A stretch of 64,000 nt of DNA from assembly GCF_037893015.1 (NCBI RefSeq), contig NC_133664.1, positions 131,406,600 through 131,470,599 on the forward strand, in the 5' to 3' direction. The translations under genes and the position numbers were made by a program. Under the pieces are notes generated by a model. The model did not search any database. It saw nothing but the letters and a program-made list of their open reading frames with translations, and had not been told where the DNA came from. Source of the DNA: Macrotis lagotis. Lineage: Eukaryota > Chordata > Mammalia > Peramelemorphia > Peramelidae. Every line of letters begins with the position of its first letter. Positions within the stretch are counted from its first letter, which is position 1. Shown in pieces: positions 1-12,110 of the stretch.

Positions 1-347
1 CTGCCACAGCAGAGGAGGTTGCACCCATCTGCACCTTCTGAGGTACGGTTGCACTCTCTGCCCTGCGTTCCTGGGATGCCCAATTTTCGGTCCTCTACAC
101 AGTAGTTGGGGGATTTGTTAATGTAGAGGAGATCATCCTTGCGAACTGATATCTTTCTCTGGTCCTTTTCTCTCCTGCGCATCTTCCTTTTCATTTTATC
201 CAAGACCTGCACGCTGTTTTCATACTTATCTTTTAGGAAATGACCAATCTTCTCAAAGGAAGACATGGTTTTCCAGCATGTTTTCACAGCACAGGAACCA
301 GAAACTCCATGGCAGCGGCAGTCAACTGACATCAACTTGGCTACTGC
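1..347 (-). CDS. WNT16: WNT16 exon 4, coding part (3' end outside window)
   Basis: This is the final coding exon of a secreted Wnt glycoprotein, cut by the window edge. The acceptor is seen on the minus strand as ...GATTCCAG at 348-350, and the exon starts in phase 0 with GCA GTA GCC (A-V-A). It encodes residues 212 to about 326, starting [19 protein letters not shown]. The second serine in that stretch's HGVSGS core (residue 227) is the site that Porcupine palmitoleoylates in Wnt proteins, needed for secretion and Frizzled binding. The stretch after it has a basic linker ([13 protein letters not shown] type) and then the start of the cysteine-rich C-terminal domain ([18 protein letters not shown], then an NRTS N-glycosylation site and CNLLCCG). 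The frame is open to base 1. Human WNT16 has 365 residues, so roughly 40 codons should lie beyond the edge. FAM3C would be the expected next gene to the left. Confidence 0.97.
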
Positions 348-2737
348 CTGGAATCAAAGAGAAATAATATGCAGACTTTATTTTGAACTCCCAGAAATTC
401 CTTCATTTCACAGCTGAACTCTAAATACCTATTTCTTCCTGTTTTGCCTACCCAGATAGTATCTACTATCTTGACCCATTTCTTAGACAATTTAAAATCG
501 AATTAAGGATTTTTTTTCCAAGCAAAATCAAATTGGAAATTCCCTGAAACTTGACATGAGTGAACTACTTTGGATTGACTGACGATTAGACAACCCCCAG
601 AGAGTATAGTTGAGGGTCACTTTGCTTCAAGAATCCTTTCTACTTTTTTCTAGCAACACTTCCAAACACAAGAAACAAAATAAAAGCAATTTAACAACTG
701 CACCATGTAAATTTAGAAAAATTCCAGGAAATTAATATTTTTCTGTCTTTACAAAGGATAAAAAATTACATGTGCCCCTGAAAATTGAATGCATTACATT
801 TTCACACAAATGATTTAATTCATTAAAAAATGCTATTGAAATGTTTACTAGCTAATAGTTCATTTAAAAAAAACACAACAGACAGAAGTCATAGGTAAAA
901 ATGTCCTTGAATGACAAATAATAAATTCAAGTCACATCTTTTAGACACCTTGTATTTTTAGTTATTACAATTATTCCCATTGGGAAATCTTCTGTTCCTC
1001 AATTTAAAGTCATTTGACTTTGATGATTTCAACCACTAGAATCATTTTACAACAGTTAAAGAAAGGTACTGAGGTTTTGCTCACACTTGCCAAGTATTTC
1101 TTCATTCAAGAAATTTATTCCCTACTGTGCAACTAGGAGAGATTTTTTTTATTCCTCTCTGAAAATAGTTCAAATGATGACAAAAGCAAATGGAAAATTA
1201 AACAATATGGACAGTCCCCAGCTTACACACAGGTTGTTTCAAAAGCATGTATGTATGACTGTTGCTTGGAACCCAGAAGACATTTTACCACAGAAACAAG
1301 TGTTTTCAATTGTGGTTGAGTTCCCATGCCCAGCTCACAAGCATCCATTTTAGCTCCTAATTTGCCAACCCCCACCTTTAGTATTTTTAAATAATTTCTC
1401 TGTCCCATTATTTTTGTCCTGCCTTAATCAAAACATCCTCTATATTATCAGTAGCAACAAAAATACAGAACTCTACATATGTTCGTCTCTTCTCAGGAGG
1501 TGAATCAATCTCTAATATTCACAAAATTGTGTTACTAAGAGAAATTTAGGATTTAACCATATTTTTATATAAAAATTCTGTGCACTAATTTACAGCAATG
1601 AAAACCTGTCCATAGTTGACCTTCTTTTGCCTTTTGCATAGGATTGTAGTCCCTGAGGCTTCATTGTTAGCATGGTTAGGTGAGACAATGTGGATAGTTA
1701 ATTCAAGTTTATCCCCCACTACAAGAAATACTAAAAGTATTCATGTTTTTTCTATTGGTAGGTCAATAGCCATCATTTAAGTTTGAGATTTTAACTTTTT
1801 GTTGTTGTTATAAATTCATGGACCTTTTCTTAAAATCATTCTTTTAAATGCATAAACTAAAATATACAAGATTACAGAATAATATATTGTAACACATTGA
1901 AATGTAATAATCAAAATATATTTTAAAAACTATGTATCCTAGGTTAAGATGTCATCCTTTCCAATTCTGAATTGCACCCAAACAGACCCAGAAAACAAAA
2001 AAAGCAATCTCAAACATTTCCAGTGAACATGTGCAATAAGAGTTAGAAAAGTGTTTAGGTATGAAATTGACTCTAATAGTGTGTGAAATGTGCAGTTAGA
2101 ATTTAAATCTGTGTAGATGTAGGTTCTCATATACCAGAACCTACATTTTCTAGTCAGCAAATCCTAGTAACCAAACTACAAGATCTTCCTTCAGTTCCCA
2201 GAGGATGGCAGAGTATCCCAGAGGATAATAAATCACTAAGAAAGTTATAGACTTAGCATGTAGAAAACATATTTGAAAAAATTTAGAACTGTTCCATCTG
2301 TTCTATTACTTCAAATTTACCAGTGAAAGAAATGAGCCCATAGTTTCAATTACAATTAGGTAGCTTCTTATCTGAATTATAAAATCATGAGATTAACATT
2401 TTGATCTTCTTTAGGCCACTTAAACATTATATATATTTTATGAGTAATGTCACTTTTTCTAATTAAACATTAGATCCTAAAGAGACTGAATGATTCAAAT
2501 AATTCTACACAGTCATTTGGAGCATCTCCTAAGCTATAGTGGCAGTACTTCTCAAAAATAATAACATCTTAAAAGAATGATATAGGATGCCAATTTGCAA
2601 TGTTAACAAAATAATGGAAAGGCATTCCTCACAAATTGAGAGGCATTTTCTTTTTTTGAGGAGTAGACCTGAGATTTTATCTCTATAATTTCCTCTCCAT
2701 AGACAAAGAGAGTTGTCTGTGTTCTCTGAGAACTTGA

Positions 2738-2840
2738 CTTTACTGGTGGTTACCCAGCTAGTAGGTGTCAAAGGCAGGACCTTGAACCCTAGGCCTCTAT
2801 GACCACAGAACTGACTACCCACTATTCCACACTGTCTCAT
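2738..2840 (-). mobile_element. MIR-like SINE
   Basis: TACCCAGCTAGTAGGTGTCAAAGGC followed by GACCTTGAACC and CACTATTCCAC matches the MIR core and tRNA-like part on the minus strand. It directly precedes the younger SINE. Confidence 0.5.
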
Positions 2841-2868
2841 GCAGCAAGACTATTTAAGTAATTAATTT

Positions 2869-3018
2869 TTTTTTATTTATTTAAGGCAATGGGGTTAAGA
2901 GTGACTTGCCCAAGGTCACGCAGCTAGGCAATTTTTAAATGTCTGAGATCAGATTTGAACTCAGGTCCTCCTGACTCCAGGGCTGGTGATCTATCTATTG
3001 CTCCACCTAGCTGCCCCC
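2869..3018 (-). mobile_element. Young tRNA-derived SINE with 15-bp target duplication
   Basis: Minus-strand SINE (plus shows CACCTAGCTGCCCC at its right end and TTTTT at its left). Flanked by TTAAGTAATTAATTT (2854-2868) and TTAAGTTATTAATTT (3019-3033), one mismatch in 15. The copy lies in WNT16 intron 3. Confidence 0.9.
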
Positions 3019-4224
3019 TTAAGTTATTAATTTATGAGAAGCTTAAAAATATATTTGACCAAGTCTGATTAACTTTGGGCAAGGCATACTCTTTATGGGT
3101 CTTAAAGGCTCTAAAGTAATTTATAACATGGAATATAAAGTTGTTCCAATACATTTATGGAATTTAGAACTTAGTTTTTGAAATGTACCCAATAAAATAA
3201 TGACTGGACAAATTAATATAGTCTACATACCTTATGTGGTCAGATTTCGTTAAGTACCTTTAGTTTATTAGGAGAAAAGAACTAAATAAATGCCAAATAA
3301 AGCCACTTTTCAGAGTTCATAGTTGTAATTCTAAGAATTTATAATTATAGGTTAAAGCTTGCTGATTACCACAAGCAGCCCAACTCTTGTGTCTGAATGC
3401 CACCTCTCTCTCTATGGTGCCCTAACTGGGGGGAAGACTTACACCAAATAGCAGACTAAGGTCTCATGAAAAGCCTGGTAGAGAAAAATCAAAGAACAGG
3501 CCACCCAGAATACCCCATTCCCACCCCCGATAAATAGCATTTGAGCAATATAATTCAGCAGACTGACCAATTTGGCCCATCCCTTTACTATTCCTTGATA
3601 TTACACAATTAGTCTTCCCATTCTAGGGAATCTAATTACAAAATTATAAAATCTTTTCAGTGACCTTTTTTCTTAGTTCCAAAGCATGTCTTTACCTTCA
3701 TATTTTCTAGCAAGGCCAGGGGTAAAAATTCCTCCCCTAAGCAATTAGGTATTTTCTAGCCTCTAAAAAGATTGCATTTCAGAGTTTATCTATAGTCAGC
3801 CTTCCATAGGGATAATGAGAGTTAAAATATTAATTCAGCTATTATATCAATACTTAACCCATCTTGAACTAGAAATTTCTAACTCCTACCCCAACCCCAC
3901 ATCAATCTTGTATGTTAACTCCTTAAAGTGGCCAAGTTCTTCTCCATCTGGATCCAACTATCTTTCCAGGAGTATCTCATACTATTCTTTCTTCAGTCCT
4001 GCATCTGAGCCTTTATGAGTACCACCCCTCATCCCTAATATGGCTTCCCTACATCTCTATCCATTGAAATCCTTCCCCTCAAGGTCTTCTTAAACTGAGT
4101 CTCTACCACAAAACCTTCCCTAATTTGATAAGTATTATTTCTAAATACTTATCTTCTTGCCTTATGGTTCTCTCTATACACATCCCATAGACTGACAAGC
4201 TGTTGTCTCTTTCTTTCCTCATTA

Positions 4225-4335
4225 GACTATAAGCTCCTTGGGGACAGGAATAATGATCACTTTCACCATTTTATTGACAGTGTATTGAACACTAATTAAG
4301 CACTTCTTAAATATCTGTGGAATTGAGGGGGCCTA
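4225..4335 (+). mobile_element. L2 3' end
   Basis: ATTAGACTATAAGCTCCTTGGGGACAGG-type wording (4224-4250), then TTGAACACTAATTAAGCAC, the recognisable L2 3' terminus ('actgtaagctccttgagggcaggg ... taataaatgtttgttgaa'). Confidence 0.5.
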
Positions 4336-4384
4336 GCACTGGATAAGAGCCTCAAGTTACCCTTTGTGGTTGGGGAGATAAGTA

Positions 4385-4610
4385 GAGTCAGCATAGAACA
4401 ATGAAAAGAATACTGGACTCCAAGTCAGAAATTCTCTGTACCTCTGCTGCTTAGTAGCTGGGTACAACCTTGTATGAGTGATTTAATCACTGAGTCTCAG
4501 TTTCTTAAATTTTAAAATGAAGATAATAACATCTACCTTAACAACCTTACAGGATTATTGTGAAGAAAGACCTTTATAAATATAACATTCTATAGAAACC
4601 TGAGTTATCA
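4385..4610 (+). mobile_element. MIR-like SINE, near full length
   Basis: Tracks the MIR consensus in order: ACTGGACTCCAAGTCAG, CTTAGTAGCTGGG, ATCACTGAGTCTCAGTTTC, AAAATGAAGATAATAACATC, ACAGGATTATTGTGAAG and AACATTCTATAGAA. Confidence 0.6.
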
Positions 4611-5427
4611 TTATGGGGGGGGGCATTTTTAAAAGGAAAGGTAGAAAGTATAAAAGAGATTAATTTTCTCATTCCACAGTTTACCACCTGCTGAATTTGT
4701 GTGGTAAATGATATGGAAACTGGAATTTTTAATAACTTGGAGTTAACAAGTTTTTAAGGATTAACATTCAAAAAGTTTTCACTCCATTTTCCTACAGATT
4801 TGGAGTGTCTCTTACTAAGTCTATTAAGTAGAGGAATGATATTTTTATTGCAAATTATCTTCAATGATATTAAAACTGAGTTTCCATAAGAAAGTCTAGA
4901 AAGAGTGTAATATATCAAATAAAAAATATATACATAAACATGTACATATAAATGTATATAATATGTATATATTTGTATATAATACAGATTTTTGTATATA
5001 ATTATTGTGTCGTTGAAATACATTTCATTCCTATATAAGTCAGAGGACCTAAAAAAAAGAAGAAAGGAAATAAGGTTAAATGTACTGACTGACTAGAGAA
5101 TTCATCTTCCATCACCAGATTTGTATCATATTTTAGGTCAAAATGTTTTACATGTAATAAGTGTTCAAGACACATTATTTGGTGAATCATCACTCCTGTT
5201 TTATGGATTAAAACCCCACATACACACAAAACCAAAAACAAAGACAAAAAAGATCTCCTAAAGGTTCATGATTTCCCTCAGGTCACACAAAAAGTGAGGG
5301 AAGGATACCACATCTTAGAATTGTGATAATATAATTTAGAAAAAAACAAGGAGATTCTCTGAATAAAATTTCAAGATCTAAGGACTCTACATCTAGGAAT
5401 ATGATACCAGATTCAAGAATATTTTAT

Positions 5428-5460
5428 ATTATATATATATATATATTATATATACAAAAT
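5428..5460. repeat. AT dinucleotide tract
   Basis: TATATTATATATATATATATATTATATATA, a short AT microsatellite in WNT16 intron 3. Confidence 0.8.
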
Positions 5461-7784
5461 GTTAAACAATGAACCACTTAACAATAAATAGTAAATTTGA
5501 AAATAAAGGATGCCACGGTCTTTTTTTTTTTGCCAGCAACTCCAGAGGAGAGCAGTAACTGAATGAATTTTATGTGGTTATGTGCAAATTCCTTTTTCTA
5601 CTCTAGTTGAGTTGTTAAGGTTTATAACGATATTAACAGAGGAATGTTTTGTTAACTATTGCAAACAGATGTGTGCATTTTGGTGGAACATTTCTGAACT
5701 TTGAGAGGGCAATTAAGAAATTGGCATTTAGTCCATGGAAGTTCCCTGTATTTTGCTTTGGCAAAAGTGAGATGAAATGTTTTGAAATGAGATAGCAAAG
5801 ATGCATGACTAAGACTGTAAAACATAAATACAGGATTGATAGAAGTCACTCAAATGCATGAGCAATTGTTTCTCTTTAATGATTTGGAGGAAACATTTCC
5901 GACAAGAGCGTGGTATCAGCAAATTCTGCTGATAAATATAGGTTCATTAACTTACTTAATTTTGAAATTTGACAAATGATTCCATTTTAATCATAAAAAC
6001 TGTAATGTGAGTTTGTAAAATGGTATATACCATTCCTATTCCTAGTAGCCATTTTGTTCTGTTTGTGTCTGTGTCATATTTGAACCTGCTGATGATTTAA
6101 ATGCTTATATGTTGTTCAGCTACTATCTTAACTACTCTTAAATTTAGTCAATGAACATTTGGGGTCTGGCCCATTCCTTTTTTTTTTTTTTAGTTACTCA
6201 TTGTAAAACAAATTATGGGGTAGGGAAACTTAAAAGTTTATGAGGTGGACATGGGAAGAATGGAAATATCCTATGCACACCAAAAGAAATACCCATAAAT
6301 ATTCCAAGTCACATCATTCCCAGAAGTACTGCCCCTGGAAGACATCATTTCATGCTATTGGCCAATCACTGCTCTGCAACATTATTCTTGGAGGCATAAC
6401 TTAAGGAATGGTGTCAGAAACCTAGTGGGATTCAGAGTATTTAAGGTCAGCGGTTAGAAAATCATCTGTCCTGCTCATAGCACAACTAAGCGCCAGTACC
6501 CACATTTTTGGGAACATTTCCCTAAATTTTCAGTCTGGGGATTTTGAGACTAGGAAAGTACAATTGAATACAGACTTTAAACTCTACTCTGAATATACCT
6601 ATTACCTTAAAATCCTTATTGGCAGTGCTGAAAATTGAGTTGATTGTCTTTTATTTAAGATAATCTGGCCTTTTGTTTTATCCTTTCATTTAAAAAAGGA
6701 AACTGCAAAATGTAATTTGAATTCTAACATATTAACTGCACCTTAAGAGAGATTCCAAAAAAGGAACTGTTTATATCCCTCCCCTCAATATTATACAATG
6801 AAACATTATATAGGCTTCAATTTTTTTGTGAGGCTAGAATAGTGTGAAAAGAAAAAAATTACTATTGGCAAAACCCCAAAGCTTATGTCTACAATACAGG
6901 GAGATTTATGTGTGGGCTGAATTATTTTCTGCAGCACATAACTCTTTGGCACAATAACAACAAAACTGATTACTGTAATTTAGAAAATAATTCAGAAGCT
7001 TGTTTAAATAAGCAAGAAGTAGATTAGGATTGATGTTGAGAAGTTTGTTTTAAAAATAAATATGGAGATAATCATTTAGTATCAAAATGAACATTTACTG
7101 AATGTAATATTTCCATATAACTTAGGGGGGGAAAAAAACAGAAAGCAAGGTAACTCTGAACTTGCTAGTGTTCTCATGGAGACCTATTTCTATGTCTATT
7201 AGAATTCTTTAGTTTATTTTTATTACATTTATTGTATACAGACTGAGTTCTAAAGTCTTTCAAAGTTGTTTTTCATTGAAATGTTGTTATATATAACTTT
7301 TTTCTTAGTTCTGTTCACTATCTTTTTAGATAGAGTTATTTCAAAAATATGTTCTTGGTTATGTGTTTTACTTATTCTGACAGAAAGATAAATCTTCAAT
7401 GTGACTGAATTTAAAGAAACTAACAGTGTTACTAGGGATTCTAAGATACAAGAATTTCCTTCATTTTCTTATCATTTACAACCAAATGAATTTATTTTAC
7501 TTTTTTTTTTTGCTGTTCCACTTTGAATTAGTGCACTTTGCATGTTATTCTATTGGTTATTAATTATATTTTAACTTTTCTTGCATTTCCTATAATAGAA
7601 AAGAAGTTCTTTCTAAATTGGATTGGATTGAAGCAACACATATGTCTGTAAATAAATGTATGTATATCAATATATCAAATTTATCTATGTATTATTGAAT
7701 TCCAACATATTCATTAGATCAAATTTGTTCAAAATAAATCTTTTATAAAAAAAATAGACTCAAATATTTACAGTAGTTCTTTTC

Positions 7785-8205
7785 CAGCCAATGACTGGAA
7801 ACTAAAGAATTATTGGGAAGTGGCTAAACAAATTATGGCATGTGAATGTAATGGAATATTATTGTGACATTCAAAATGTTGAAATGGACAGTTTCAGAGG
7901 AAGCTGAGAAGACATCTGTGAATTAATGCAGATTGAAGTGAGCAGAAGTAAAACAATTTATACAGGGAAAATATAGAGGAAAAACAATTTTGAAAGACTT
8001 TAAAACACAGATCAATGCAACATTAAGCCACAAGGTTCAGGAGACTGAAGACAAAATGCAATATTCATCTCCTGCTAGAGAGACACATACATACTCATGC
8101 ATGGCCAATGTGGGGATTTGTTTTACTGGACTATTCATGTTTATGATGAGGGTTTTAGTGGCAGAAGAAAGGACAATTGGAAGAACAGAATAAACATATT
8201 TTTAA
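7785..8205 (+). mobile_element. L1 3' UTR fragment in WNT16 intron 3
   Basis: Contains GGGAAGTGGCTAAACAAATT, TGTAATGGAATATTATTGTG, GCAGATTGAAGTGAGCAG and GGCCAATGTGGGGATTTG, in the order seen in the L1 3' UTR at 26800-27620. The 67-codon frame inside it is not a gene. Confidence 0.65.
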
Positions 8206-8271
8206 AATAGTTTTTTAAATCAAGAAAATTTCTCTTTAACTCATGTTAAATGGAAACCCATTTATGAAAAA

Positions 8272-8300
8272 AGTAAATATATTTTCTAAATATATTTACT
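8272..8300. repeat. Perfect 13-bp inverted repeat
   Basis: AGTAAATATATTT, three-base spacer TCT, AAATATATTTACT. It could form a perfect hairpin with a minimal loop. It lies just after the L1 3' fragment; a function is not evident. Confidence 0.7.
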
Positions 8301-9475
8301 AATTTTCTGACTGACGTTCTGTAATTTCGAATGAAATTAAATAATATAATTTACTGATTTTAAAGTTTTAAAAAATTCAAAGTAGCTCAATTTCCTAAAT
8401 ATAAAATGTCCAGAGGCTAAAATTATTTTGAATCACCTTGATTTCACTTTTACATTAAAAAAAATAGCCAGGGTATAAAGGTAGTTTTTGACAAAGACCT
8501 TTCCTAAATGTTTTGACTTGTTTTACTTTATATCCAAGTTTATATGGCAATTCGTCAGCATTTTATGGGAGATTTATGGTTTGCTAGGTTATTAATCAAG
8601 AATCTAAAATTATATAAATATGCAATGATTTTTCTGGGCCAAGGCATTGCTGAAAATTACAGTCAAACATTCACAAAAAGTTTTCAATGGCTTCAGAAGA
8701 ATCACTGTTTTATTCGTGTAATCCAGCAATGTTGATAAATCTAATTTATATTGTTAATCCTCTCCGTAGATATGAAGATATAAAACGAAAGGAAAATTTG
8801 CAGTGTATTCTATATGAAGAAATAAACAAAAACTTGGGCTCAGATACAAGGTGAATGAGGTGGGTAACATTTAAGGCCACATTGTAATTTTTTTTTGTTT
8901 TAGAAATAATTACATTAAAAGATTCTTATAAAAAATCATAGTAGAGAGAGAGGTGTAGATAGTCAAACTAAAGAGTTTAGGAATCCCTGTGGGTAATAAA
9001 ACATTCCTTTATTTAAATATAATCCATTGGAGAACTTGAATTCAATTTACTGAGCTCATGCAAGAGATGTAAGGTAGCTTAGTAGAAGCACTTCTCCAGC
9101 GAGAACCAGAGGGCTTGGATTTAGATACAGGTTAATGCGATTTCCCACTTTCTGGGTCAGTGTCTATCATAAAAACCAGAAGGCTTGACTAATGATCTAA
9201 GATCTCGTCTGACACTAAGATTCTTTGATCAATATTTCTGAAGGGATCTAAAGCAAGACTCACTTATATTATGGGAAACATAAGCCCCACAAAACTAGCA
9301 AACGCACCCCAAAGGGCACGTGTGCCTTCAACAAAAACATGGCTGTTTTAGAAAATCATATATCATTCATGCCTTAGTTTTCTTCTTATTGACACGAACT
9401 CATTTACACCAAGGCTAAGCTTAACCTCACCTTGTAAGCTCTTAAATCATTTTTATTTCATGTCCTAATACATAC

Positions 9476-9759
9476 CTGCCTTCCAGCTTCGTTATTATGT
9501 AGATTCATTGCTAACAGTTTCCCATCTTTTCCAGTAGTGTTTTTGGTGGGGACGTCCAAGAACTTTCTACTAAACCACATTCCGTACTGGATATCATCAG
9601 AGCAGCCACCCCAATGCCAGCCCTCAGTAGCTGAGCCACCGTTCTGCAAGTTGGTGTCACAGGAGCACTCTGTCATGTTCCCTGCACTGCATGATCTTGT
9701 CACAGAATGCACCAGACCTGCGGCCATCACTGCATAAATAAATGCTGTTTCTTTGGTGC
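9476..9759 (-). CDS. WNT16: WNT16 exon 3
   Basis: Internal exon of 284 bp encoding residues 117-211. The acceptor is ...TTTTGTCATAG (ends at 9760) and the donor is CAG|GTATGT (GT at 9474-9475). It enters in phase 1 (exon 2 gives G, this exon gives GC for Gly117) and leaves on a codon boundary. The protein starts [19 protein letters not shown] and contains the Wnt hallmarks [13 protein letters not shown] and [14 protein letters not shown]. Two N-glycosylation sequons are visible (N-M-T and N-T-T). The exon ends NNEAGRQ. Residue 211 as the last residue is what places the lipidated serine of exon 4 at 227, matching the human protein, so no codons have been gained or lost in total across exons 1-3. 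Confidence 0.98.
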
Positions 9760-11623
9760 CTATGACAAAATAAGGGTAATTATTCAGTTTAAAAGTCATT
9801 GCAATATATTTCTGAAATAGGTTTCCTGTAGGTTCTTTTATGGAAGAAGTGCAGCTTTAAAAAGTGATACCTTTATACTACTGGTCCTCAGGACTGTAAG
9901 TTTGCACAGAGTAAGTTGCTTAATCAACTGCTGAGTTAAATTAAGTGGAAAAATCAGTTGTCACAAATGCAATATTAGAAAATTTGGATCAGAACAAGAG
10001 GTTTCCTATTGCCCTTCTCTTTTTAAAAAGCAGGAACATTATTTATAAAATTCCTCCACTTTAAAAGGATTTTCAGGCAGGGTCAAGTAAAATTACTCCT
10101 TATAGATTAGCCCTTTATCTAATCTTTTTTTTAAAAAAACTGTTCAAGGAAGCAAATTTCAGCAAGTCATTCAGTACTTAAAACATAGTATGAATTACTG
10201 CTTGTTAAAATGAATTGTGGGGAAAATATCGACAATATTCTTATAACACCAAACATATTGAGTTGCCTTTTTCTTTCTTCCTAAAAACAAAAAAAAGTGT
10301 GATTTTTTGTTAAAAAAAAAAACCTTGTATACAAAAATGGGATTAAAAGCAAAAAGCCTGGACCACATACTTTAAAAAAAATGAAAATGATATGTTTATT
10401 TCCAAAGTAGACATTTTTAGGAGATGACATATAAACTGAGCAAAACATCGTTGGCATTATGTGAAATGTTTATTTATCCCTTTGATTAATATCACCTAAT
10501 CTAAAACTAATTGCCAGTAGGTTTTTAAGGCAATGCCAGTAAGAGGTGCTAACTTTTGAATGTGAGTGTATCTAACAGTTTTCATAAATTGTTATGGTGG
10601 GTTTGGGGGGAAAAGATATTTATCATACCTTGTATTAGTATTAACATTGTTGCCACTAATTACTTGAATAACAAATGATCTTATATAAACATTTAAAAAA
10701 CAGAATAGAAATTCCTGCACAGAGTGAGGTTCTCTCCACCTTTTCTTCTTTTTTAGTAAAAGCAGATTGTCATCTCAGCCTGGATGACACTGGCTGTTGT
10801 TATTTTCTGTAGGCATCCTTGCTACTTTTGAAGATACGTCTGCCTGCGGAATCACCCAGTAGAACATATAAGACTGGCAAGTGGTAGTGGGGAGTGAATG
10901 TAAGGAAGGGGTAGGATGTTGGTGGGGAAAGATCAGTAGACCAGGGAGCGGAAAAGCAAATGATGTGGCAGAGAAGGCACTGCAGTCTGAAAGCCAGACA
11001 TCCATCCTCATACCTTTGCCCTCACAAAGGCAACCTGAGGGACCACTGACACTTAAACTCTCACAACTTTCCCCAGATAGCTTGTGCCTTCCCCAGCAGG
11101 CAGAAGGTGGAGGGGAGACAGCTCCAGGAGCGGGTGGGATGACTTTCCCCGACCAGTCGGCTTTATTCTCTCTGTCTAAGCTCAGTGCCTGGAGGGGTAA
11201 CGGGGAGCCTGGTTCTCCGGGGGATGGAGGGAGGGAGGGGCGGTGGGGGAAACCTGCTCCGCTTCTGCCACAATTCCCCACTTGACCAGGGATCGATGCG
11301 TGGCACGGCTGGGTAAATCGAAGCAGATGGGGAGCAGCATTCTCCGCGGCCTACATCATGTTTCCCCAGCTGGTCTCAAAAGGCCGCGGGAGGTGGAGGG
11401 GCGGGTGGGGTGGGGAGGAGGGCCGGGACCCAGAGACAGAAGTCTGAGTTTCCACCCAAGCCGAAGACGGGGAGGTCGAGGGCTTGTGTCGCGGGGGGGC
11501 GGTGTGGGGGTCCCCTTCGGGGCCCGGGCGCTGCCCCGGGGGCGCACCTGCGGCGCGTCGGCTCTTCTGGCCCCCTCGGGCGCTCCGGGCTCCCCGGGGG
11601 GCGCGGGGCGCAGGTGGACTCAC
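9760..11623 (-). other. WNT16: WNT16 intron 2
   Basis: Intron of 1864 bp with GT...AG ends. The left 1 kb (9760-10740) is AT-rich, while the right part rises in GC toward the CpG island. Long overlapping frames between 10775 and 11623 on both strands are a GC effect: they have no family signature and cross the exon 2 donor. Confidence 0.88.
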
Positions 11624-11877
11624 CGCTGCTGAGCTCGTAGCCGAGGAGGAGCGGGGCGGCTCCGGGCCCGGGGCCCGGGGCGGCGGAGAACACCTGGCAG
11701 TTCCAGCGCTCGTGCCTGAACTGGCTCCGGCACTCCTGGGCGCCCAGGCGCGCCCCTTCTCGGATGCTGGGCAGCAGGGCCGGCTTCCTCTTGCAGAGCT
11801 CCTTCTGACGGCCGCTCAGGGCCGGGCTGGCGCAGCCCAGCTTCTCCGGGACCCCGAAGGAGGCGATGCCCAGCCAC
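11624..11877 (-). CDS. WNT16: WNT16 exon 2
   Basis: Internal exon of 254 bp. The acceptor is ...GTCTCGCAG (ends at 11878) and the donor is AGCG|GTGAGT (11618-11623). It completes Met32 and reads [20 protein letters not shown], then [36 protein letters not shown] and GYELSSG. These are the N-terminal Wnt domain signatures (RQKELC and RWNC). Between RWNC and GYELSSG lies an Ala/Pro/Gly-rich stretch ([15 protein letters not shown]) where other mammals have a Thr/Ala-rich segment. The exon is very GC-rich because it lies inside the CpG island. Open frames that run past the donor into intron 2 are read-through and not real extensions. Confidence 0.97.
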
Positions 11878-12015
11878 CTGCGAGACACGGCGGCCCCCAG
11901 CCCCGCGTCAGCCCCCCGCGCCCGGCCCCCCGCTCGCCCACCTCCCCTCCAGGGACCCCCCCCAAAGCCACCTGCGCGGGCAGCGCGCGGTCCCGGCCTC
12001 CCCGCCCGGACTCAC
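11878..12015 (-). other. WNT16: WNT16 intron 1 (138 bp)
   Basis: Very short, GC-rich, C-rich intron with GTGAGT donor and GCAG acceptor. It lies wholly inside the CpG island. It must be spliced out because retention would break the Met32-Trp33 frame (138 bp is a multiple of three, but the reading does not continue the Wnt domain). Confidence 0.85.
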
Positions 12016-12110
12016 ATCCAGTTGCCGTGGACGCCGCAGGGGAGCAGGGCGAGCAGAGCGGCCCACAGGGCGCACAGGCGGGCCAGGGCCGGGAGAGCCG
12101 CGCTGCCCAT
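12016..12110 (-). CDS. WNT16: WNT16 exon 1, coding part with signal peptide
   Basis: Coding part of the first exon, 95 bp, encoding residues 1-31 plus two bases of Met32. The start ATG at 12110-12108 has G at -3 and G at +4, a good Kozak context. The peptide MGSAALPALARLCALWAALL followed by ALLPCGVHG is a typical secretory signal with a leucine/alanine-rich core; cleavage is expected just before NWM. The donor is AACTGGAT|GTGAGT (12010-12015). Joining AT to the first G of exon 2 makes the Met-Trp pair conserved in the family. This corresponds to the WNT16b first exon of human. The alternative first exon of the human WNT16a transcript was not identified in the window. Confidence 0.95.

Larger units (their letters stand above)
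348..9475 (-). other. WNT16: WNT16 intron 3
   Basis: Intron of 9128 bp between exons 3 and 4, with GT at 9475-9474 and AG at 349-348 on the minus strand. It is AT-rich and mostly without recognisable genes. It holds one young SINE (2869-3018) next to a MIR-like copy, an L2/MIR pair (4225-4610), an AT dinucleotide tract near 5430 and an L1 3' UTR fragment (7785-8205). The remaining stretches (350-2735, 3035-4220, 4620-7780 and 8300-9475) show no gene and no repeat that I can name with confidence. Confidence 0.9.

Noticed and set aside
10775..11285. Paired 168- and 134-codon frames on opposite strands in intron 2
   Set aside because: No domain, no start context, and they mirror each other; GC-rising intron edge.
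11376..11888. 170-codon minus frame covering exon 2 and part of intron 2
   Set aside because: Its first part is WNT16 exon 2, but after the GTGAGT donor it becomes Pro/Arg-rich intron read-through with no Wnt signature.
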